From positions 2,371,501 through 2,435,500 of the forward strand of contig NZ_AP028679.1 in assembly GCF_037076455.1 (NCBI RefSeq): 64,000 nucleotides of DNA, in the 5' to 3' direction. Shown piece after piece: positions 44,812 to 53,257 of the stretch; position 1 is the first letter of the stretch, and every line of letters begins with the position of its first letter. The translations under genes were made by a program, and so were the position numbers. Source of the DNA: Desulfoferula mesophila (GTDB taxonomy: Bacteria; Desulfobacterota; Desulfarculia; Desulfarculales; Desulfarculaceae). Under the pieces are notes generated by a model, which worked only from the letters and a program-made list of their open reading frames with translations, did not search any database and was not told where the DNA came from.

Positions 44812-45693
44812 CTAGAAGCCGTATTCGACCTTGCCATCGGGGTGAATGGTGGCCCGGGCCCGGCGCGCCGGCCAACACTGGGTGTTGACCGCCACCGGGT
44901 TCTGGGTGATGTGGGTATAGGCCCACTCGATGTGCACCGCCAAGGTGGAGATGTCCCCGCCCAGACCCATGGGGCCGATGCCCGTGGCGTTGATGGCTTC
45001 CTCCAGTTCCTCCTCCATCTTGGCGATCTCCGGGTCCTCGCTGCGCTGTCCCACCGGCCGGGCGATTGCCTCCTTGGCCAAGCGCATCACTAGATCGGCG
45101 GTGCCCCCGATGCCCACCCCGATAATGCCTGGAGGACAAGGGTTGCTGCCCGAGGCAATGTAGGTGTCCAGCACAAACTTCTTCAGGGCGTTCTTGCCGT
45201 CGGCCGGAATGAACATCTTCATGGTGCTCATGTTTTCCGAACCGGACCCCTTGGGGATCATGAGGATGTCCAGGGTGTCGGAACCCTCCACGAAATCCCA
45301 GTAAACCACAGGCAGGCCGCGGCCCACCGAGTTCTGGGGGTTGAGGCGGGTGAGGATGTGGGTGGAGCTGCCCCGGAAGGGGAAATCCAAGGTGGCGGCG
45401 GCGGCACCCTCACTCAGGCATTTTTTGATCTTGGCCCCGTTCCAGGCAAAGTCGCTTCCCACCTTAACGATGTAAATGGGCAGTCCGGTGTCTTGGCAGA
45501 CCAAGGTGTTCTTCTGGTCCGCTATATCGATGGCCTTGAACATGGCCTTGAAGACTTCTTTGGCCGTGGGCTGGGTCTCGCGCTCATAGGCCCGCTTGAG
45601 GGCCTGGCGCACGTCCGGCGGCAGATTCGTTAGAGCCCTTATGTAGAGCTGCTTGGCGGCCTCTTGCACTATGTTATAGTCAAAATCGCCCAT
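44812..45693 (-). CDS. Class I fumarase / tartrate dehydratase-type alpha subunit
   Basis: A 293-residue alpha subunit. The three cysteines binding the oxygen-sensitive [4Fe-4S] cluster are visible in VCQDTGLPIY, SNPCPPGIIGVGIGG and NTQCWPARRARA. GLGGDISTLAVHIEWAYTHIT precedes the last. The beta subunit gene follows after 18 bases. In context, with Sdh-like genes on the same strand and KorABCD-SucCD downstream, fumarase is the simplest role; tartrate dehydratase shares the same sequence pattern. ATG with AAAGGAGA. Confidence 0.92.
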   Translation of the reverse strand: MGDFDYNIVQEAAKQLYIRALTNLPPDVRQALKRAYERETQPTAKEVFKAMFKAIDIADQKNTLVCQDTGLPIYIVKVGSDFAWNGAKIKKCLSEGAAAATLDFPFRGSSTHILTRLNPQNSVGRGLPVVYWDFVEGSDTLDILMIPKGSGSENMSTMKMFIPADGKNALKKFVLDTYIASGSNPCPPGIIGVGIGGTADLVMRLAKEAIARPVGQRSEDPEIAKMEEELEEAINATGIGPMGLGGDISTLAVHIEWAYTHITQNPVAVNTQCWPARRARATIHPDGKVEYGF

Positions 45694-45784
45694 CGTTAAA
45701 TTCTCCTTTGATATCCCATCTCATCCGGCGCGCGCCGATGCCTGATGCGGTTGCACCAACAGGGACGCAGACCGGGGGCGTTTG

Positions 45785-47698
45785 TTAAACCTCGGCCACC
45801 GTGGTGGCGACCAACTTTTTCTTGCGGTTCATCCAAGTGGCGACTCCGAAGATTACCAACGAGGGTATGTCCGAATAGAACTCAGGTATCAAGGCCCCCA
45901 CGCCGGCCAAGGCGAACAGGGCCCTCTCAATGGTGCTTAAACGCGCGTAGAAATAGCCCTCCATGGCCACAACAAGCCCGATAGTCCCCACTATTCCGGT
46001 GAAGAGCGACCACACAATGAAAGAGGGGGCGCCCATCATCAGGAAGGCGCCGTTGTAGATAAACATGTAGGGGACCAGGAACTTCACGAAGCCGAGCTTG
46101 GAGGCGATTACGCCCGTCTTCATCACGTTGCCGCCAGAGATGGCGGCTCCGGCGTAGGCGGCCAGGGCCACCGGCGGGGTTATCGCGCTGAGCAGGGCAG
46201 AATAGAAAACAAACATGTGCGCCGCTACGGGATTGGCCCCGAATTTGACCAGGGTAGGAGCGGCGATCATGGCGGCGATGATGTAGGCCGGCGCGGTGGG
46301 CACGCCCATGCCCAGGACCAGGCAAGAGACCATAACCAGGATCAGGGCGAGGGGGAATATGCCCATGGACAGCTCGGTTACAATGGTCACGAACTTGATG
46401 CCAAGGCCGGTTATATCCAGCACCCCCACCACGATGCCGGCGCAGCCGCAGGAAACCGCGATTACTATGCTGTTCTTGGCGCCCTGGATCAATGTTTCTA
46501 TGAAACCGCGTGGGGATAGACGGCTCTCTTTACGGAACTGGGCCACTACTACCAGGGCCACGATGGCTATGAAAGCGGCCCTGAAAGGCGTGTATCCCAT
46601 TACCAGCACCACAATCATCAGGATAATGGGAATAAAGAAGTGAGACCCGTGCTTGAGGGTTTCAATCAGGGAGGGCACCTCCTCCTTGGAAAGCCCTCGA
46701 AGACCCAGGCGCAATGCTTCCACGTGGGTGGAGCCGAACACCGCAACGTAGTACAGCAAGGCAGGTATCAAGGCGGCAGCGCAGATGGTCAGGTAAGGCA
46801 TACCCAGAATTTCGGCCATGATGAAAGCGGCCGCGCCCATGATGGGTGGCATGATTTGCCCGCCCGCACTGGCAGCCGCTTCCACAGCCCCCGCGAACTC
46901 AGCCTTATAACCCATCTTCTTCATTAGGGGTATGGTGAAGGTACCGGTGCCGTAGACGTTGGCTACAGAGTGCCCTGATACGGTGCCAAACAGGGTGCTG
47001 GCCAGCACGGCCACCTTGGCCGGGCCGCCAGTGGCCCGGCCCACCAGGGCCATGCTGAAATCGATGATAAATTTACCGCCGCCCGTTCGCTCCAGGAAGG
47101 CCCCAAAAAGGATGAATAGGAAAACAAACGTCGCCGAGACCCCCACAGGCACCCCGAAGATGGCCTGCGGAGTCAGGACCATGTGATCCAAAAATATTTT
47201 GAGGGGCGGCGTACGGATAGTGAAAGGATAAGGCAGATGGGCGCCGACCATGCAATATGCGACAAACACCAGGGCTATTATGGGTAGGGCTGGCCCCACC
47301 ACTCGGCGGGCCGACTCCAGGGTGAGCACCATCAGCATGATGCCGAATACAATGTCCCCAGTGGTCATCGGCCCGTAGTACCATTCCCGCCCCACAATGC
47401 GGTCATGGTCGAAAAACAAATAAGCCCCGATGATAAGACACAAGGCGGCCAGGGAAATATCTATGAAGGCATTGGTACGGGACGACCATTTGCGATTGGT
47501 CGGGAAACACAAGAATGCCAAGGTCATCAGCGTCATCAAGTGGATGGTGCGCTGCATGTAGGCTTCTACAACACCAAAGCCACCGGTGTAGAGTTGAAAG
47601 CAGCTTATGCCCACTCCCAAGACGCCAATGGCCACCTTTACTACTTTGAGGCTCACTCCGCTGTCGGCCTCTGTTGCTGCTCCCATTTCGCTAGGCAT
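45785..47698 (-). CDS. TRAP transporter, fused 4TM/12TM permease
   Basis: A 637-residue membrane protein joining the small (DctQ-like) and large (DctM-like) TRAP permease subunits. The first 200 residues hold about five helices; the rest has the DctM-type repeats, such as LFGTVSGHSVANVYGTGTFTIP and MGVPTAPAYIIAAMIAAP with ITPPVALAAYAGAAISG. Such fusions pair with TAXI-type binding proteins, and one is encoded just upstream. The start at 47698 follows GGGAGA. The pair probably imports an organic acid for this cluster; the substrate is unknown. Confidence 0.92.
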   Translation of the reverse strand: MPSEMGAATEADSGVSLKVVKVAIGVLGVGISCFQLYTGGFGVVEAYMQRTIHLMTLMTLAFLCFPTNRKWSSRTNAFIDISLAALCLIIGAYLFFDHDRIVGREWYYGPMTTGDIVFGIMLMVLTLESARRVVGPALPIIALVFVAYCMVGAHLPYPFTIRTPPLKIFLDHMVLTPQAIFGVPVGVSATFVFLFILFGAFLERTGGGKFIIDFSMALVGRATGGPAKVAVLASTLFGTVSGHSVANVYGTGTFTIPLMKKMGYKAEFAGAVEAAASAGGQIMPPIMGAAAFIMAEILGMPYLTICAAALIPALLYYVAVFGSTHVEALRLGLRGLSKEEVPSLIETLKHGSHFFIPIILMIVVLVMGYTPFRAAFIAIVALVVVAQFRKESRLSPRGFIETLIQGAKNSIVIAVSCGCAGIVVGVLDITGLGIKFVTIVTELSMGIFPLALILVMVSCLVLGMGVPTAPAYIIAAMIAAPTLVKFGANPVAAHMFVFYSALLSAITPPVALAAYAGAAISGGNVMKTGVIASKLGFVKFLVPYMFIYNGAFLMMGAPSFIVWSLFTGIVGTIGLVVAMEGYFYARLSTIERALFALAGVGALIPEFYSDIPSLVIFGVATWMNRKKKLVATTVAEV

Positions 47699-47883
47699 TC
47701 CAGTTCTCCCATGAACATCCATTTTAGTTAGCCTGCCTCGCCGCCTAGAACTGGGCCGCTTGGGGCCCGGGGGCACCGCGGCTCGGGTCGACGGAAACCG
47801 ATCCAGGCGAAACTGGCAAACAAGATGTTTTTATTGGGCCAGGCTGGGGGGCTTGGTGGTGGCCCCCAACCCGGCCGCTGTAA

Positions 47884-48897
47884 TTACTTGGGCAGCTGTA
47901 TGCCTCTCTCTTGATAAAATTTCTTGGCTGCCGGATGTAGGGGCAACTTGATGTTTTTGGCCATGCCGGCCGCGGTGAAGTTACTTAGGGCCTTGTGGAA
48001 CTTGCTGTGCGCCTCGGCGTTGTCGGCCAATGCCGTCAGGATGGCGGTGACCACGTCGTCGGGAATGCTGGCGTTGACGATAACCTCGCCCGAGTCGGTG
48101 GGGCATACCACCGCCTCGGTGATGCCCGGATAAGTGTTCGCCGGGATAGCATCGGTGTCAAAGCCGAACTTCTTATTGAGAATCTTGAAGAGGTTGTCGT
48201 CCCACTTTAGAATCTTCATCTCACGGGAGTTGGTCAGGTCCATGACCCAACCCATCTTGCGCACGCCCACCGCGAGGATGCCGTCGGCGTGGTTGTCCTT
48301 GACCAGGTTGACCGCGTCTCCCCAGGCGACGAAGTTCATCTTGCCGCCCCATTTCTCCAGGTCTTCCCAGCTCACGCCTTGGCTATTGAACACGTTGCGC
48401 CACATGAGCTCAGTGGTGGTGCCCTTTTGGATGGTACAGAGCTTGACGGGAATCTTTTTGCTGAAAAGCTCGGCCAAGCTGTTGACCGGCAGATCTTTGC
48501 GCACAATGGCGAAGTAGTACAAACGGTCCTGAGTGCCATACAAGGAGCGCACGTTGGGCAACGGCTTCTCAAAGGGCTTTGCCTTCTCCGAAGCCAAAGA
48601 GCACATAGCTACCGTGGTGGATCCGATGTCCATCTCACCCGAGTTAACCCGGTACAGGTTGCCCACCCATCCGCCTGGGACCACCGTCACATCAATACGG
48701 GGATAAGCCTCACGCACCGTTTTGGCCATGCCGGTCATCACCATGTAGCCGATACCGCCCACGGCACCGCCGCCGGCCTTGAGCACGGCGGAAGTATCTG
48801 GGCTGGGCGGCGCGGCGTTCGCCGCGGCGGGCAGCAGCCACATCAGACAGGCCGCGATCAAAAAGATAGGTTTCCAATGGCTAGCTTTCTTGGTCAT
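47884..48897 (-). CDS. TRAP transporter TAXI-family solute-binding protein
   Basis: A 337-residue periplasmic binding protein with a signal peptide ending near residue 28 (ANA). GGAVGGIGYMVMTGMAKTVREAYPRIDVTVVPGG and EMDIGSTTVAMC are the TAXI-type pattern; the second half has YPGITEAVVCPTD and LHPAAKKFYQERGI at the end. It delivers its ligand to the fused permease encoded downstream. ATG 48897 follows GGAGGGAG; the longer reading is not supported. Confidence 0.92.
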   Translation of the reverse strand: MTKKASHWKPIFLIAACLMWLLPAAANAAPPSPDTSAVLKAGGGAVGGIGYMVMTGMAKTVREAYPRIDVTVVPGGWVGNLYRVNSGEMDIGSTTVAMCSLASEKAKPFEKPLPNVRSLYGTQDRLYYFAIVRKDLPVNSLAELFSKKIPVKLCTIQKGTTTELMWRNVFNSQGVSWEDLEKWGGKMNFVAWGDAVNLVKDNHADGILAVGVRKMGWVMDLTNSREMKILKWDDNLFKILNKKFGFDTDAIPANTYPGITEAVVCPTDSGEVIVNASIPDDVVTAILTALADNAEAHSKFHKALSNFTAAGMAKNIKLPLHPAAKKFYQERGIQLPK

Positions 48898-48994
48898 CGT
48901 TCTCCCTCCAGTTTTTTCACCCAAATACATGGGTCGCTATTGACCAAGCCGGCTCCGGCTAACCTATGCGTGGTCGGTTGTTGCCCGCCAACGC

Positions 48995-50116
48995 TCACTT
49001 GACCAGGAAGGGAATTTCCAGGATCAAGGCGCTGGTGGGGCACTCGACCTCGCAGGGCAGGCAGTACCAGCATTCGTCGTAGTAATCCACGGGTTGGGCG
49101 CAGCGCAAACAGGGCACCGCGGCCAAGCTAGCATCTCCTTCTTCCAGGCTCCCATCCGCGGGTGGGACGTAGCTTGCGGCCAACAACCCCTTGGCCGCCT
49201 GCCAGCGCAGTTCGTTCACGCGTTGGGCGTCCACCCGGACCGGCAGGATTTTTTCCGATTCCAAAACGCGGGGAAGTTCAAGACTCTGGCCCCGCGCATA
49301 TCGGTCCACATAGCGCGCCGCCTTTTGGGCCGAGCCCATGGCCGCCACCTGGTTGTCCACTCCGTCCAGCATCTGGCCGGCGGCGAACAGCCCCTCCAGC
49401 GAGGTGCTCATCGTTTTGGTGTCCACCTTGAGGCGTCCCTCGGCGTCCAACTCGGCCCCCTCGCGGACCGCGAAGTCCACCTGGGCCTCTGGCCCCAGGG
49501 CCAGCAGGATGGCCAGAAAGTCGCGGCGCAGCATGGCCAGGTCGACGGAAGCGCCTATCTGCTTGCCCAGGCGTTGCTCCACGCCCAGGTCGGCCAGCAG
49601 ACCTATCTCGGCGGCGAGCATCTCCGGCGAAACCTGATCGCGCGCGCCCCCGCCAGCCTGGTCCTGGGCCTCGAACAGCACCACCTTGTGCCCCGCCTGA
49701 CGCAGGCGCACCGCGGCGGTCATGCCGGCCGGGCCGGCGCCCACCACCGCCACCTGCTCACCGGTATCGCTGGCCAAAACGAACCGATCCGCGGCGGGCT
49801 CAAAGCTTTCCACCAAATAGAGCTCCAGTGCGTGGATGGCCACTGCCTGGTCCACTCGGCGGCGGGTACAGGACTTTTGGCAGGGAGCCGGGCAGAGGTC
49901 GGCCAACAGCCGGGGAAAAGGCACGCTGTCGTGGATGGCTTCGGCGGCCTGGTGGGAGCGGCCCAAGGCGACCAAGGTGACAAATTGTTGCGGGTTTAGA
50001 TCGACCGGACAAGCGGCGCGGCAGGGCGGAGTTTGCACCCGGATGTTGTCCAGGATGCAGCGTTCGGCGCATTCGCCACAAGCCAGACATTTATCATTTT
50101 TTATGAGCAGAGTCAC
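48995..50116 (-). CDS. Fe-S/FAD protein, GltD-like with terminal ferredoxin motifs
   Basis: A 373-residue protein. It starts with one [4Fe-4S] motif, CLACGECAERC, then a GltD-like cysteine-rich part: CRAACPVDLNPQQFVTL, LCPAPCQKSC. A Rossmann FAD site follows, VAVVGAGPAGMTAAVRLRQAGH. It is shorter than GltD proteins, lacking most of the NADPH domain, and ends with another cluster pattern, CLRCAQP and CWYCLPCEVECP. It follows an AprA-like flavoprotein gene by 38 bases and is probably its electron partner. Starts at GTG 50116; an upstream frame overlaps the AprA-like gene. Confidence 0.78.
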   Translation of the reverse strand: MTLLIKNDKCLACGECAERCILDNIRVQTPPCRAACPVDLNPQQFVTLVALGRSHQAAEAIHDSVPFPRLLADLCPAPCQKSCTRRRVDQAVAIHALELYLVESFEPAADRFVLASDTGEQVAVVGAGPAGMTAAVRLRQAGHKVVLFEAQDQAGGGARDQVSPEMLAAEIGLLADLGVEQRLGKQIGASVDLAMLRRDFLAILLALGPEAQVDFAVREGAELDAEGRLKVDTKTMSTSLEGLFAAGQMLDGVDNQVAAMGSAQKAARYVDRYARGQSLELPRVLESEKILPVRVDAQRVNELRWQAAKGLLAASYVPPADGSLEEGDASLAAVPCLRCAQPVDYYDECWYCLPCEVECPTSALILEIPFLVK

Positions 50117-50154
50117 TCTAGGTCGTCTCCTCGGCCCAGCGCCGGATATCCCGC

Positions 50155-51837
50155 TCAGGGAGCGGCCGCCGGCCAAAGGCCTTGTTGCAGAGGCAACAAG
50201 TCGATGTCTCGCAAAGTCACCCGCGGTCTGCGTTGTTCATCGCCCTTGCTCAGGACCACGTGGCGCACCCACTCGTCGTCGTTGCGCTGTGGATAATCAG
50301 TGCGGTAGTGCCAGTAGCCCCAACGGCTTTCCGTACGGGCGAGAGAAGCGCAGCCGGAGAGGGTGGCCGTATCGATGATTGATTCGATCTCCAGAATCTT
50401 GCTGGCCCAGTGGGGGTCCGTGACACGCACTGTGCTGTCGAGCATGGTCGCGAAACGATCCATCCACTCCAGCCCCAGCTTGAGCTTGATTTCGTTCTTG
50501 GGCGGTACCAGGTAGTCGCCGATGAGGCGGCGCACCTTGTATTCGAACTGATGGGGGTCGACGGGCCCGTCCATCTTGAAGATGCCAGCCAGCTTGCGGC
50601 GGGCGCCGTCCACCCCGGCGGCCTCGGGGCTGGCCCTCTGCTCCGAGCGACAAATTTCGGCGGCGCGGTCTGCGGCGGCTTCCCCGAAGGCGAAGGCTCC
50701 GGTCAGGTGGCCCCGGGCCACGCAGGCGGCATCGCCGGCGGCCAGCAGCCCCCTCAGATTGGTCTCGCCCACTTGGTTTACCACCAGGCCGGCCTGGCCA
50801 TGGCCGCTGCAAAGGAAGTGCTCGGTGTTGTAAAGCTCTATGTCGGTCTTGCGGAAGTCTATTCCCCGGCCCTTGAAGAAGCGCTCCATCACCGGCCTCT
50901 CGGTGGTGAACAGAATGTCTTCTATCTCCTGGATCTTTTCCTCGGGTAGGTGCTTGAGCCGCATGAACACCGGGCCGCGGCCATCGGCGTATTCCTGCAC
51001 CAGGGTCTTGATAGAGATGTGGCCACCCTCGATAGGTTTGCCGAGGCCGTTGAGGGCCTGGGCCCCCCGGGTGAGGGTGATGTAGAGCAGCGGGGCGCCA
51101 ATGTCCTTGATGATGCAATAGCAGGTGGTGTACTCCATGCCGGTCAACTCAGCTCCGGCCCGGTAGGACATGGCCCAGCCGTCGCCGGTGTTGCCCGGGA
51201 AGTCGTAGACCCCATAGAGGTAGCCGGAGTTGGGCAAGCTGAAGCGGGCCAGGCCGCCGGAGCAGATGATGACAGCTTTGGCCCGGCAGATGACAAGCTC
51301 GCCGGTGCGCACGTTGTAGCCCAGCACGCCGGCCACCCGGTCGCCCTCCATCATCAGCTCGAAAGCCATGGTTCGGTTGATGACCCGGCAACCCATGTCG
51401 TACACCCGGCGGGCGATGATCTTCTTGAGGTCGGGCTCCTTCATGGTCACCAGGAACTCGCCCTTGGGGTGCACCTGCAGGGTTTCGTACTTGCCGTTTT
51501 TCATGGGGAAGTGAACTCCCCACGCTTCCAGTTTCTTGAGCAGCTCCCAGGAGCGGGCGGCCATCTCCAGAGAGGGCCCGCCGTCCACCACTCCCTCGCA
51601 GGCCAGGGTGGTGGCCTCCAGGTATAGCTCCGGGGAGGTGAAGCCCGGGATGGCCACGATGTTCAAGGCGTCCATGCCCATAGCTATGCAGCCCGAATAC
51701 ATTAGGTCGCCCTTTTCCATCACCGCCACCCGCAGATCGGGTGCGATCTCCTTGGCGCGGATGGCGGCCATGCACCCGGCGCTACCGCCGCCCACGATCA
51801 GGATGTCGGTTTCGATATGTCTCTCATGCTTAACCAA
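50155..51837 (-). CDS. AprA-like FAD-dependent dehydrogenase (fumarate reductase/APS reductase superfamily)
   Basis: A 560-residue flavoprotein. The FAD site is ILIVGGGSAGCMAAIRAKE at the N-terminus, followed by SGCIAMGMDALN, a pattern nearer to adenylylsulfate reductase alpha than to succinate dehydrogenase. GNTGDGWAMSYRAGAELTGME and LLAAGDAACVARGHLTGAFAFG are typical of the superfamily, and the C-terminal TESRWGYWHYRTDYPQRNDDEW is also AprA-like. It has no AprB neighbour; instead an unusual Fe-S/FAD protein follows. Its substrate is not APS for certain and remains unknown. TTG start at 51837, eleven bases after the cytochrome b stop. Confidence 0.8.
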   Translation of the reverse strand: MVKHERHIETDILIVGGGSAGCMAAIRAKEIAPDLRVAVMEKGDLMYSGCIAMGMDALNIVAIPGFTSPELYLEATTLACEGVVDGGPSLEMAARSWELLKKLEAWGVHFPMKNGKYETLQVHPKGEFLVTMKEPDLKKIIARRVYDMGCRVINRTMAFELMMEGDRVAGVLGYNVRTGELVICRAKAVIICSGGLARFSLPNSGYLYGVYDFPGNTGDGWAMSYRAGAELTGMEYTTCYCIIKDIGAPLLYITLTRGAQALNGLGKPIEGGHISIKTLVQEYADGRGPVFMRLKHLPEEKIQEIEDILFTTERPVMERFFKGRGIDFRKTDIELYNTEHFLCSGHGQAGLVVNQVGETNLRGLLAAGDAACVARGHLTGAFAFGEAAADRAAEICRSEQRASPEAAGVDGARRKLAGIFKMDGPVDPHQFEYKVRRLIGDYLVPPKNEIKLKLGLEWMDRFATMLDSTVRVTDPHWASKILEIESIIDTATLSGCASLARTESRWGYWHYRTDYPQRNDDEWVRHVVLSKGDEQRRPRVTLRDIDLLPLQQGLWPAAAP

Positions 51838-51847
51838 CTTCTCGCCC

Positions 51848-53257
51848 TTATTTATCCGTTTGCTGGGTTAGGGCCAGGGCCTGTTCCCGCGTCAACACCC
51901 GCTCACCTTTGCCGGCGAAATCCAGGCTGAGCAGGAAGGAGCCCAAAGCCTCCAGTTCCTGGGGATTAAGGTCGTACTTGGGCATGATGCTAAGCGGCTT
52001 GGTCTTCTGGGGGTTGCGGATGAAATCCACCAGGTACTTGCGGGTTCTGCCCTTGGCAACTATGTTGGACATATCCGGCCCCACTCGGTGACCGCCGCGC
52101 CCCATGATCTGGTGGCAATAGGCGCAATCCTTTTCCACCCACAAGCGGAGGCCCCGGATGGCCTGGGGAGAAAGCTTCTCCGCGGGCACCACCACCACCT
52201 GGCCGTAGGGCTTGGACTCGGCCACCCCCATTGCCGTGAGGTAGACCACCGCCACCAGGCAGGCCCCGGCCACGGCCAGCACCAGCGGCCGGCTGGAGGG
52301 TTCCTGGGAGTGGCTCTTGGACAAAAAGGGCAGCGCCACCAGCAGGGCCAACAGACCCAGGGGGATAACGAAGCTGCCTATGAGTTCGGCGCCCCCTTCG
52401 AAGTAGGTGAGCAGCTTGAACAGCCACATGTAGTACCATTCGGGCCGGGGCAGATAGGTCGGGTCAGGGGTGCGGGCCACTGCCTCCTGGGTGGGAGGCG
52501 AAACCAGCGAGAGGATGATCATAACCCCCAGCACCACCAGGAAGGCCACCGCCGCCTTGAGGGCGTGGTCGGGAAAGAAAAGGTAGGGCTTGTCATCCTT
52601 TCCCTGGGGCGCGCCGTGGTAAGAGATGTCGTGCAGGCGCACCAGGTACATGTGGATCATGATCAACAGGGCGGTGAGCGCGGGCAACAGCAGCACGTGC
52701 ACTGAGTAGAAGCGGGTCAGGGTGAGCCCGCTAACGTTGGGACCTCCCCGCAAAAGCCCGGCCAGGAAACCGCCGATCACGGGGATGTCCCCGGCCACGT
52801 TGGTGCCCACCACCGTCGCCCAGTAGGCCTTTTGGTCCCAGGGGAGCAGATAGCCGGTAAAGCCGAAGCCCAACACCATCAGCAGCAGGAACACCCCGCC
52901 CACCCAGGTCAGTTCCCGGGGGGGCTTGTAGGCCCCGTAGTACAGGTTGGAAAGCAGGTGAGCGGCCGCCAGTATGACCATCGCCGCCGCGCCGTAGTGG
53001 TGCAGACCCCGCACCAGGGCCCCGGCCGGCAACTGGGTCATGATGTAGCCGATGGACTGGTAGGCGTGGTCCGGCGAGGGGTTGTAAAAGGCGGCCAGCA
53101 GGATGCCCGTGACCACCTGGGCCACGAACAGCAACAGCAACAGGCTGCCCAGGGTGAAGCTCCAGTTCAGGCGGCCGGGCAGCGGCTTGTACAAGAAGGG
53201 CTTGAGGTGCTTTTCCCAACCCAAGCGCTCGGCCCAGAAGGATGCGAATCGCGACAT
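51848..53257 (-). CDS. Cytochrome b with C-terminal cytochrome c domain
   Basis: A 469-residue membrane protein. Residues 1-210 are the b6-type part with heme histidines near 86, 100, 187 and 202; residues 230-345 are the subunit-IV-like part with RPEWYYMWLF at 271, the quinol-oxidation motif. After the last helix comes a cytochrome c domain with CAYCH at 378-382 and a likely axial Met in SIMPKY at about 425. The fused c domain may replace cytochrome c1. The stop of the SdhB-Rieske gene lies right before its start, so they are one operon. A complete Q-cycle b subunit. Confidence 0.9.
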   Translation of the reverse strand: MSRFASFWAERLGWEKHLKPFLYKPLPGRLNWSFTLGSLLLLLFVAQVVTGILLAAFYNPSPDHAYQSIGYIMTQLPAGALVRGLHHYGAAAMVILAAAHLLSNLYYGAYKPPRELTWVGGVFLLLMVLGFGFTGYLLPWDQKAYWATVVGTNVAGDIPVIGGFLAGLLRGGPNVSGLTLTRFYSVHVLLLPALTALLIMIHMYLVRLHDISYHGAPQGKDDKPYLFFPDHALKAAVAFLVVLGVMIILSLVSPPTQEAVARTPDPTYLPRPEWYYMWLFKLLTYFEGGAELIGSFVIPLGLLALLVALPFLSKSHSQEPSSRPLVLAVAGACLVAVVYLTAMGVAESKPYGQVVVVPAEKLSPQAIRGLRLWVEKDCAYCHQIMGRGGHRVGPDMSNIVAKGRTRKYLVDFIRNPQKTKPLSIMPKYDLNPQELEALGSFLLSLDFAGKGERVLTREQALALTQQTDK

